Source: Prorocentrum cordatum (taxonomy: Eukaryota > Sar > Dinophyceae > Prorocentrales > Prorocentraceae). From it: 64,000 bases of DNA. A program made the position numbers and the translations under genes. Within the stretch, counting starts at the first letter, position 1. Each line of letters starts with the position of its first letter. Under the pieces are notes generated by a model. That model was not told the origin of the DNA. It worked only from the letters and a program-made list of their open reading frames with translations, and searched no databases. Location of the stretch: positions 81,651 to 145,650 of the forward strand of contig CAUYUJ010016154.1 in NCBI GenBank assembly GCA_963575745.1, in the 5' to 3' direction. This document shows positions 54,929 to 64,000 of this stretch, piece by piece.

Positions 54929-55690
54929 CGAAACAACGAGCTGTATGTTTATGCCTGGACTTGTGTTGCTGAGCCTCTGGACGACCCTGCAGCTGACGTG
55001 CCAGAGGGACAACCTAGCCGTTGTACAGTCAACGCGTATGGTGTAGGTGCACGATAAGGATGCAAGGGCCTTGGAGGGCCATGTCGACACTTTTCGAGCG
55101 GGGCGCGGCCAGCGAGAGTGGCCAAGGATGGGCCGAATGGGGCAAGGATGCAAGGGTAACCTTGGAACATTGCTCATTCTTACTGTGCACTTTGACTGAG
55201 CGAAGCACCAGTCCGCAACCGCCGTATGTTAGCAATCTCTGTTCCCCTGCGCTCAGCAATACATCAGGACCTCAGGAGGGGAGAAGCATCGCCTGGTTGA
55301 GCTGCAGGTTCGAGCGGTCTGTCCGAAATGATGCGCGAAACATTCGTACGAAATTGAAAAGTGAAGGGGGGACACATGAGGCCACACATCCACTGAGTAA
55401 AATCACAAATCTGCTACGCCTCCGCCACCTCCTTTTCGCCCAGCCCGCGAAGCGGGGTTGAGGAGGTGGGAGCATTGGTTGGTGTACGCGCGCGCGCGCG
55501 AGTAGGTGGGCCTCCTCCTCAATATGCAGTTCTCACCCAATCATTATGGCTATCCTCCCTGTCTACCTCATCCCCACGACGACGGAAACTTCAAAAAATT
55601 CGCCGGCCCAACGGGCCAGGGCGTGCTAAGATCTCCGGTAACTGGTTAACAGTATTAACAGTATTTCTAGTTCGCGCGCGCGGGGCGGCC
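54929..55690. other. Unique sequence, nothing recognised
   Basis: Contains aacattgctcattcttactgtgcactttgac near 55163, which resembles 45035-45065 (aacatcgtttgcccttactgtgcgcgttgac), a short dispersed repeat. There is a (CG)n run near 55486. No gene. Confidence 0.5.
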
Positions 55691-55724
55691 CCTGGGGGTC
55701 CCCCGGCGAAAAGTACCCCGACCA

Positions 55725-55785
55725 ACGCCCGACCGCCGCCCGACCGCCGCCCGACCGCCGCCCGACCACCGCCCGACCAAGTCTA
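55725..55785. repeat. 11-12-bp minisatellite (cgcccgaccgc)
   Basis: Five tandem copies of ccgcccgaccg. Confidence 0.85.
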
Positions 55786-55819
55786 CTCAGAGATGGTTTT
55801 CCTTCTGGGTGCGGCCTCT

Positions 55820-56400
55820 CAGGCTCCCCAGAGCGCGCTCAGAGTGCCCCAAGAGGCCCCCAAGACTGCCCAAGAGGCCCCCGAGACGCCCAAAGAGCGC
55901 TCGAAGACGCCGAAGATGACCCCAAGACGGCCCAAAAGGCCCCCAAGACAGCCCAAGAGGCCTCCAAGACGCCCCAAGAGCCTTCCAAGAGGCCTCCGAA
56001 GAGAGCCCCAAGAGGCCAAAATCGTTGATTTTCATTTGTTTTTTCGATGTTTTTTGTGTTCTGGCTTTTTCGGCTTCCGGACGCTCCAAGACGGCCCAAG
56101 AGGCCCCCAAGACCGCTCCAAGACGGCCCACGAGGCTCCCAAGACGGCCCCGGAACGGCCCAGGAGGGCCCCCAAGACGGCCCAAGTGCCGCCCAAGACG
56201 GACCAAGAGGCCCCAAGACGGGCCCAAGAGGGGCTCAAGAGGGGAACCGAGAACTGAAAAATCGAGCCCTCCGCCCCAGAAGGCGCCCAGGAGGCCCCAA
56301 AAAGGCCCCAAGAGGCCCCCAAGAGGCCCCCAAGACGCCCCAAGAGGCGCCCAAGAGGCCCAAAAGAGGCCCCAAGAGGCCCCAAAACGGCCCCCCAAAC
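55820..56400. repeat. CCAAGAGGCCCC / CCAAGACGGCC minisatellite
   Basis: Degenerate 10-13-bp units, interrupted at about 56020-56085 by a T-rich unique segment (ttttcgatgttttttgtg). Frames on both strands give repetitive proteins (PKRPPRQPKRP; LGRLGGLLGA) that are artefacts. The same unit occurs at 63025-63225 and near 29560. Confidence 0.9.
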
Positions 56401-57360
56401 TCGGCTAGCCCACAACGGTGCGACAATATGGGCCGGCGGAATGAGCGAAGCGATTAAATCAAACGGATTTCTCGGGGCGGCGCGCCCCCCCCCACCCGGC
56501 ATGAGGAGTCAGGAGCGGCGCTTGAGGCGCCGCCAGGGGTGGGGCTCCAGCGCCGACCAAAGAAACTGGTGTGGACATCCAGATATTCGAGATATACTAT
56601 ACACACGTGGATGTATATGTATACGAGGGGGCATGTGTGCAGAACTATATTATATATGTGGATAACGTGTATTGGTGTATGTGTTCCAGGAATGCTGCTT
56701 GCACTGACATGTGGGGCTTGACTTACAAGAACTGACTGGGTGTGGCGAGGTCTCGCCTGGTGGGCGGCCGTGGGCGCCTCGTGGACGCCCCGTGCGCTGG
56801 GCGGGTGTGCCGAGAATTCGCATGATGGGCTGCCGGTGGCGCCTCGCGGCTGCCTTGTGGGCGCCCCGTGCGCTGGGTGAGTGTGGCAGTGTTTTTCGCC
56901 TGATGGGCGGCCGTGGGCGCCTCGTGGGCGACTCCACTGTAACTTGCACCACACAGCTTGCTCCCTGGCTTGCACTGCGTAGCTTACACCGCACAAAGTA
57001 CGCCACACAAGTTCCCCCCACATAACTAGCACCCCGCAGCGAACACATCCACAAGGCAACCAGTAAAAGCTGGGGGCGGTCGCTGGCAAACATATGTATG
57101 CATATGAGGGAACGCGTTTCACGGGCGCTTGCTTTGGGAACATTCGGCTGCGCGTTGCATACGAGGGAACGCGTTTCACGGGCGCTTGCTTCGGGAACAT
57201 TCGGCTGCGCGTTTGGAACCGGAGGGGGGCCACCCCTCCAACATTCGGCGCCGTCGAACAGAACCAGGTCGACTCCCCTCCCCCCCCCTCCCCGAACTCC
57301 CCTCCCCCCCGGCGCCGGCCCCAGCGCGCTGGCGCTGGCGGCGGCGGCGGCGGCTGGCAG
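56401..57360. other. Unique sequence with short duplications, no gene
   Basis: At about 56760-56940 the phrase gggcggccgtgggcgcctcgtgg is repeated three times with variation. At 57097-57205 a 53-bp unit (gagggaacgcgtttcacggg ... cattcggctgcgcgtt) is duplicated in tandem. No recognised domain. Confidence 0.55.
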
Positions 57361-57364
57361 CGCC

Positions 57365-57905
57365 GACGCCCACACCCACGCCCACACCTACGCCCACGCC
57401 CACGCCCACGCCCATGCTCACATCCACGCCCACGCCCGCGCCCACGCCCACGCAAACGCCAACGCTCACACGCAGGCCCAAGCCCACGCCCACACCAGCG
57501 CCACGCCCACGCCCACACACCCGCGCCCACGCCCACGCCCACGCCCACGCCCGCACCCGCGCCCGCGCCCGCGCCCACGCCCACGCCCACGCCCACGACC
57601 CCACGCCCATGGCCACGACAAAGCTCACACGCACGCCCACGCCCAAGCCCACGCCCACGCCCACGCCCGCACCCGCGCCCGCGCCCGCGCCCACGCCCAC
57701 GCCCACGCCCACGACCCCACGCCCATGGCCACGACAAAGCTCACACGCACGCCCACGCCCAAGCCCATGCCCATGCCCACGCTCGCGCCCACTCCCGCGC
57801 CCACGCCCGCGCCCACGCCCACGCCCACGCCCACGCTTACGCCCACACCCACACCCACTCCCACGCCCACGCCCACGCCCACGCCCACGCCCACGCCCAG
57901 GCTCA
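57365..57905. repeat. GCCCAC hexamer minisatellite with 120-bp internal duplication
   Basis: About 540 bp of (cccacg)n. The block ccccacgcccatggccacga occurs at about 57600 and 57716, giving a higher-order period of about 118 bp. All long frames here (Ala-His, Pro-Thr, Gly-Val repeats) are artefacts. Confidence 0.92.
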
Positions 57906-60900
57906 CGCCTGCGCCTGGAGCAAGCCCAGAGGGGCGGGGCGGGTTCAAAACCGCCCCCTTGAACCGAGAACGGTTCCGGACCCATCCCCTCCAAGCGCAC
58001 ACAGAACGCGCTCTTTCATACAATTGTATAGGTGTACTGCTTGTCCTTCGACCCTCCCTGTCTTCTCTTGTCCCCCACGGGGGCGGAGGGAGCACAGGGC
58101 AGGAGAGCCCAACACCGAATCGATAATTCGGGTCGGCGATCGCAATGCGTCGGATCGACGGAAATCGGCAGCAGAATCGGGAAAAGTCGAATCGGCGGGA
58201 ATCGGGAGGCTATAGCAAGGCCCCTTTGAGAAATCGAAACCCAAATCGGAATCCGAAGTCGAATCGGAATCGGGAGCCATCGAAATCGAATCGAAGAAGT
58301 CGAAACGAGCCCTGCAGGGAGTGGAGTTGGAGTGGACTGGTGTGTGCAGCAAGGGCCCCCCGGGAATCTCTACTCGCACGCCGCGCGGGCAGCACCGGTG
58401 CCCCGCCTCCGCTGCCCTGCACGCCTTGAACCTGAGTCGCCGGCGCGCAGAAGCGGGGGGCAAGAGGGGAGGGAGGGGACGAGTAGGTGCAGCGACATCC
58501 TAGCCCCACCCCCACCAACCATCGATTCTCCTGAGTCGACGGGAGGCGGGGGTAAGGTTCGGATTTCGCCACGCGTTCGACGCATTCCAAACCCTACCCC
58601 CGCAGCCCATCGAGTGGTCTGAATCGTTGATCGGCGAGGGCAGGGTTCGGATTTCGCCGCCGAGACGAAGAGAAGCAGGGAAGGAGGAGGCAGAGACCGG
58701 GTGAAGGAAGGAAGGGCAAAGGCTTGCAGCTGCTGGCTCGCCGAGTCGCTTGTGCAGTGCACTATGGTGGAATGCTCGGGCAACGTCGGTGCGCGACGGA
58801 GCAGTGGCGGCGAGCCTCGGCAACTACACCTCGTACAGTCGTACAGTGCAGTAGCTAGCATCGGCCATACCCGCGCCAGCCTAGGCCCTTCGCGACGACA
58901 GCAGAATCGAAAACCGCTCGAACCGACAGCGAAACCGAAACCGACCGAAACTGATAGGCCGCACGCAAACCAGAAGGGCGAAGCGACGCGACAACGACAC
59001 GATAAAAGAGCGAACTTTACCAACCTACCGAACGCAACCAACTGCGGCGCAACCGAAACGACCGAATCGCGAACGAATCTTGATGTCACCTGTGCGCCAG
59101 TACCGCGAAGAGGCACGCCTCTCGCTGGCCGGCCGGGGGCTTGGGCTCAAAAGTCTGAAGAAGCGCTGCCCGCTGGGGCTCCTCGGCTCCTGGCAGGGAA
59201 GTCAGCGGAGAGCTCGGGGGCCCCAGTCTGGAGGCGCTCGCTCTGGCATGAGACGGCGAAGCAGGCAGGGCAGTGGGCTAGGCGAGGCCTGGGCCAGAGG
59301 AGCGAACAGCCACATAAACATAAACTTTTGGGGGTCCGCACGACTTTCGCGCATCTGGCGCGCGGAGCGCGCCAGGGGCGGCGCCAGAGGCGCCGCCACG
59401 GGAGCCCAACGCCGATCCAAGAAATCCGCGCGGAGCTCCGAAAGCTTATGTTCGTGCCCTTTTTCGTCTTCGAATGCCTGGGGCCATCTGGGCCGAACGT
59501 GTTCGGTCGATTCTGCTCGAAAGCCCGCCGGTGGCATCGTGACGATGCGCACAAGCTCGAACCCAACGGGCCCACGGCCCCAGCCGACCCGCAGGCGCAC
59601 GGCGCCGGCAGGCCAGCCGCTGTCGACGCAGCGCAGCCTGGCACGCCGCTGGTGGAGAGCGTTCATTTCCCCCTCGAAGTGGGCCAGGCCAGGCCTGGGC
59701 GTCGCAGCCTGGCTGCCGGCCACCTCAGAGCTCGGGGCGACGATAGGTGGGAACCGCACGCATGTACAATGAGGTATATGGGCCCTGTCCCATGGGGCTT
59801 CGCACAAACGCCACAGCAACGTTATAGTGTACAAATTGCTGGCTGATTTTCCAGGCGACAGATGTTGAAACACATGTGTATGTATGTAAGTGTATATACA
59901 CACAGAGTTTGGGCCGCAATTTGCCACTGAGTGGTGGACGAACATAAGAGAGTATGGTGGACAGATTCCTGGTCCCGAAGAGGTGCGAATAGCCCAGGGG
60001 GGAGCAGCACACGACTAGTACACGCATCCAGCGGCGTCGACGGTCCACGTCTTCGGCGAGGCTCCCCGGTGGATGCGTGTAATGTCCGCCCTCCCGATGC
60101 ACGCATGCCGTCGCAGACATTTGGCTGAGGAACACTCCGGCGGGAGCGCGAAACGTCCCTTGCACCAGACACTGACGCAACTCTCCCTCTTAACATCCAA
60201 CGTTTTCGGCGGAACTCCCTGGCGGATACGTGTAGTGTAGTGCCCGCCCCTCGCAGCGCCGGCAGAGGCAGAGCTGGCGCGCGGCGCCACAGAAGCCGCC
60301 ACCGGCCTGCTCGCCTCGCCACCACCAGGCGAGGCGGCGAGCCTTCGCTTGGCCAGCGGCGAGACTTCTCCTTACCAGCATCAAAAACGGCCCGGTTGGC
60401 ATCACCCCACCAAGTATACGGTGCCTCTGGTCGTTTGTAACACTAGTGTCGACCACGCGGAGAGCGTTGGGATCTTCCGCATAGACGACTTCTTCGAAAC
60501 CTGCGGCATGAACAGCCATTCAGGAATCAGAGACAAAGGCGTTCCACAGGGGTGGTCCTGGATCGTCCTAGATCCGTACCCCAGCTGCGCTGGACCACTG
60601 ATTGGCCAAGGAATTCTATCGACATGCGGCGGCGCTCCACTCCGCCTCCGCCTCACGTTGCCAGAGAAGACTCGCGCCCTCGTGCACGCAGCGAGGGACC
60701 GATGCCCCGAACCGTGGAGTCGACATGCGCCAGCGATCCAGGGCATGCGACGGTGTGCCACGCCAACGGCAGCGGCACCCTCTGACACAGTGGTGTGCGC
60801 GACTGGCTAGCACAACCGGCGTGGCAACGGGGCAGTTCATACCCGCTTAAGATTGGACTCGCCCAAATGTCCCGATGGAAATGGCGGTTGGACGTGGCCT

Positions 60901-61083
60901 TCGCCAATCTGGTGGCCTGGGACCACGTGCAGGCGCGGTGAGTTTCGAAGCCTCCCTCGGCACGGGCACCGGAGCCATGCGAGGCGGAACGTTCTGTTTC
61001 ACAACCTTCCTGCGTTGGACTCTCGTTTCGAATAGAGCACAGAGCACTGCGGTCGCGTCCTCCCCCTTTTCGTCCCGCCTCCC

Positions 61084-61116
<33 letters not shown>

Positions 61117-61340
61117 TCTTCTTTTTGTTATTCCTCTTCTTCGTATTATCATTCGTATCAATATTATTCGTATGATTGCCATTGTTACCTAACAGCTTTT
61201 GCTGATAGGTTTCTAGTGGGTTCAAAAGAAAGAGAACATCTTGACGCCCCAGGGGGGTCTGAGCGGGATCCGGACAAGGAACCGGACAGATCCGTCAGCC
61301 CTAGGAATCCTGAGGAGTCCTTAGGAATTCCTAGGAATCC
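57906..61340. other. Mostly unique GC-rich sequence, no supportable gene
   Basis: A degenerate aatcg(g/a)-type repeat lies at about 58125-58310 and a gaaaccgac type at about 58895-58965. A hairpin-family repeat lies at 59335-59440. A near-duplicate of cggtggatgcgtgtaatg occurs at 60069 and 60223. A short CTC tract lies at 61082-61110. Open frames up to 380 codons occur, but I found no motif or codon bias that supports a protein. Confidence 0.45.
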
Positions 61341-61850
61341 ATTCCCAGAACACAATTCCCAGGCCACATTTTGAATGCCCGGAATCAACTGTAGGCCACT
61401 TCGTGTTCTTCGTGTTCCGAGAACACCATTCCCAGGCCACATGTTGAATGCCCGGAGCCAGCTGTAGGTCACTTCGTGTCCTTCGTGTTCCCAGAACACC
61501 ATTCCCAGGCCACATATTGAATGCCTGGAGCCAACTGTAGGCCACTTCGTGTTCTTCGTGTTCCCAGAACACCATTCCCAGGCCACATTTGGAATGCGTG
61601 GAGCCAACTGTAGGCCACTTCGTGTTCTTCGTGTTCCCAGAACACCACTCCTGTACCATATTTTGATTGCCCGGAGCCAATTGTGGGCCACTTCGTGATC
61701 TTCGTGTTCACTTCGTGATCTTGGTGTTCCCAGAACACCACTCCTGTACCATATTTTGATTAACCAGAGCTGGCTGTGGGCCACTTCGTGATCTTCGTGT
61801 TCCCAGAACACCAGTCCTGTGCCATATTTTGAATGCCCGAGCTGAGGCAG
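61340..61850. repeat. 73-bp tandem repeat, about seven copies
   Basis: The anchor cccaggccac occurs at 61358, 61431, 61504 and 61577 (spacing 73), then as a diverged ctgtaccata form. Each unit contains gtgttcccagaacac, a perfect 6-bp inverted repeat around CCA, and ggccacttcgtg. The unit is not a multiple of 3, and the long minus-strand frames across it change sense between copies. Confidence 0.92.
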
Positions 61851-62445
61851 GCTGAGGCCGAGGCAGGCTGAGGCCGAGGCAGGCTGAGGCTGAGGCTGAT
61901 GCAGGCTGAGGCTGAGAGGCTGACGCTGAGGCTGAGGCAGGCTGAGGCTGAGGCTGAGGCCGCAGGCTGAGGCTGAGGCTGGCTGAGGCAAGCCGAGGCA
62001 GGCTGAGGCTGAGGCTTAAGCTGAGGCACGCTGAGGCTGACGCTGAGGCTGAGGCAAGCTGCGGCTGAGGCAGGCTGAGGCTGAGGCTGATGCAGGCTGA
62101 GCCGAGGCAGGCTGAGGCTGAGCTGAGCTGAGGCAGGCTGAGACTGAGGCTGAGGCAGGCTGAGGCTGAGGCTGAGGCTGATGCAGAGAGCTGAGAGTCT
62201 GACGCTGAGGCTGAGGCAGGCTGAGGCTGAGGCTGAGGCTGAGGCCGAGGCAGGCTGAGGCTGAGGCTGACGCAAGCCGAGGCAGGCTGAGGCTGAGGCT
62301 TGAGGCTGAGGCTGCGGCTGAGGCTGAGGCAGGCTGAGGCTGAGGCAAGCTGCGGCTGAGGCAGGCTGAGGCTGAGGCTGATGCAGGCTGAGGCTGAGGC
62401 TGAGGCAGGCTGAGGCTGAGGCTGAGGCAGGCTGAGGCTGACAGA
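61840..62445. repeat. GAGGCT hexamer minisatellite
   Basis: About 600 bp of (gaggct)n with gaggca and gaggcc variants and aagctg-type interruptions. Ser/Ala/Pro/Gln-rich frames on the minus strand are artefacts. Confidence 0.93.
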
Positions 62446-62479
62446 TATGCTTATACACATCGCTGTCAGGTTGCTTTGC

Positions 62480-62600
62480 CGGGATAATTATTATTATGTT
62501 GTTGTTTGTTATTATTGTTAGTAGTATTACTATTATTATGATTATTAGTATCATTATTAGTATTATTATCACCATTCGTATTATTACTGTCATGAATCGG
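62480..62600. repeat. TTA/ATT-rich microsatellite
   Basis: About 120 bp of degenerate (TTA)n, a marked AT-rich island. Confidence 0.85.
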
Positions 62601-63024
62601 AGGCTGGGGGGTGAGATTGCTGTGGAACGAAGACCCCCAACCGGGAAATCGTTTCGTTTCGTTCGTGTCGTGCGTGCGGGCGAGGCGAAGCTGCGTGGGC
62701 GCGCGAGAGAAATGAACCCGTCGTTGCTGGCGAAGACAAGACAAATCCCACCAGCCCTCTGGGTGTAGGTGGTTTAGGGAGTTTCCTCTTCCGCCCCTCC
62801 TTCTTCCCCTTCGGGGAGGGGTTTGCCCCTCCCCTTCCCCCCTCCCCTGGACCTGGACGGGGGGCGCGGCGACGCGTTGAGCGTCCAAGACGGCCTCGGC
62901 GAGGAAGCCACAATCATTGATTGCACTTGGGTTTTGGCCCCATTTTGGCTTTCTGGGGGGGGGGGGGGGGGCGCGACGCTAATTCCCCCCCCCCCGTCTT
63001 TGATAGATCTCCTCCAAAATGGCC
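62601..63024. other. Unique sequence, nothing recognised
   Basis: Contains gtttagggagtttcctcttcc with cggggaggggttt (about 62771-62823), which is similar to 24418-24470. There is a G-run and C-run pair at 62957-62994 that can form a hairpin. No gene. Confidence 0.5.
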
Positions 63025-63225
63025 CTAAAAAACGCCCAGGGGGCCCCAAGAGGTCACAAAATGGCCCCAAGATGACCCCAAGAGGCCCCCAGGAGGCCCC
63101 CAAGAGACCCCCAAGATGCCCCAAGAGACCCCCAAGAGGCCCCAAGAGGCTCCCCGAGATACGCAAGAGGCCCCCAGGACCGCCAAGAGGCCCCAAAAAC
63201 GGCCCAAGAGGCCCCCAAGCTCGCA
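63025..63225. repeat. CCCCAAGAGGCC minisatellite
   Basis: Same unit as 55820-56400, about 16 copies. Confidence 0.9.
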
Positions 63226-63246
63226 ATTGTCCTCCTCCTCCTCCTC

Positions 63247-63700
<454 letters not shown>

Positions 63701-63990
63701 TCTCTTTCTTCCTCCTCCCTCCTCCTCCCTCTCCTCCTCCTTGTCCTACTCCTCCTCCTCCTCCTCCGCCTCCTCCTCCCCCTCCTTCTCCTTCTGCTCC
63801 TTCTCGTCCTCCACGTCCTCGCCCTCCTCCATCTCCTCCTCGTCATCTTCCTTTTCCTCCTCCTCCTCCCCCCCCTCCCCCCCCTCCTCCTCCTCCTCCT
63901 CCTCCTCCTCCTCCTCCTCCTCGTCCTCCTCTTCCTCCTCCTACTCCGACGACGACGACGACGACGACTCCTCCTACATCCTCCCCCTCT
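63701..63990. repeat. CTC microsatellite
   Basis: About 290 bp of interrupted (CTC)n with a short (GAC)n run near 63947-63967. Confidence 0.95.
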
Positions 63991-64000
63991 TGGGGTATAT

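Noticed and set aside
57094-58215. Open frames of 340-430 codons on both strands
   Set aside because: Produced by the GCCCAC hexamer array; no nonrepetitive domain.
58701-59846. 381-codon plus-strand frame
   Set aside because: Crosses degenerate gaaaccgac repeats and a hairpin repeat, with no recognisable domain or motif; kept as unannotated.
61708-62593. Ser/Ala/Gln/Pro-rich frames of about 250-280 codons on the minus strand
   Set aside because: They translate the GAGGCT hexamer array and 73-bp repeats; the frame sense changes between units.
62930-62955. Possible relic of the dinoflagellate spliced leader (ccattttggct at 62940-62950)
   Set aside because: Only 11 bases match and neither the preceding ccgtag nor the following caag is present, so a chance match is as likely.

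Overview
This is eukaryotic nuclear DNA, most likely from a dinoflagellate; the genus cannot be fixed from the sequence. The evidence is the style of the retroelement proteins (an APE-type endonuclease with dinoflagellate-like motif spacing, a Copia pol with a WFGPG box after the integrase, LINE ORF1 proteins with a zinc motif plus coiled coil), a degraded secreted-protein-like exon carrying an ANDACCACGGG-type cysteine motif followed by a Thr/Pro tail, very high GC content, and the extreme load of simple repeats. No bacterial operon, rRNA, tRNA, CRISPR array or intact housekeeping gene was recognised. The window reads as a gene-poor repeat landscape.

Layout: 1-9.9 kb holds CTC/GAG microsatellites, two copies of a MITE-like element with long terminal inverted repeats (1539-1915, 3378-3610), an 8-bp CCCTATAG satellite (4.38-5.04 kb) and an 83-bp tandem array (8.06-8.48 kb). 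A broken cysteine/proline-rich coding fragment lies on the minus strand at 9.87-10.44 kb. From 11.08 to 18.09 kb there is a nearly full-length non-LTR retrotransposon (ORF1; ORF2 with endonuclease, reverse transcriptase, zinc finger, RNase H and C-terminal zinc motif) broken by two frameshifts. From 18.64 to 21.20 kb there is a second, different element with ORF1 and endonuclease but no reverse transcriptase, followed by almost 1 kb of CTC repeats.

24.65-27.46 kb is a foldback-like element: arms of about 650-750 bp in inverted orientation, built largely of a 12-13-bp minisatellite, around a 1.4-kb centre with CAGCA and 90-bp tandem repeats. 30.4-35.3 kb is a CTACTCA-type satellite with higher-order structure, split by a 2.3-kb insert (32071-34370) whose ends are 21-bp terminal inverted repeats matching at 19 positions. 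37.4-41.1 kb (minus strand) is a third LINE, unrelated to the first two, with recognisable endonuclease and YADD reverse transcriptase. 41.5-43.2 kb is a tandem pair of 866-bp units with a diverged third copy near 36.8-37.4 kb. 44.2-45.0 kb is a 188-bp tandem array.

49.5-53.0 kb (minus strand) is a decayed Copia-type pol (GAG-pre-integrase, integrase, RT, RNase H). Directly downstream on the same strand, 45.2-49.5 kb is a chain of overlapping, frameshifted coding-like ORFs that I do not recognise, ending in a segment with a weak resemblance to ADP-ribosyltransferase (HG-motif) domains. From 53 kb to the end there are minisatellites (CCAAGAGGCCCC, GCCCAC, a 73-bp unit, GAGGCT, ATC, CTC) separated by stretches with no supportable gene.

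The three LINEs and the Copia element are all interrupted, so none is likely to be autonomously active as sequenced; single-base errors in the assembly could explain some of the breaks.
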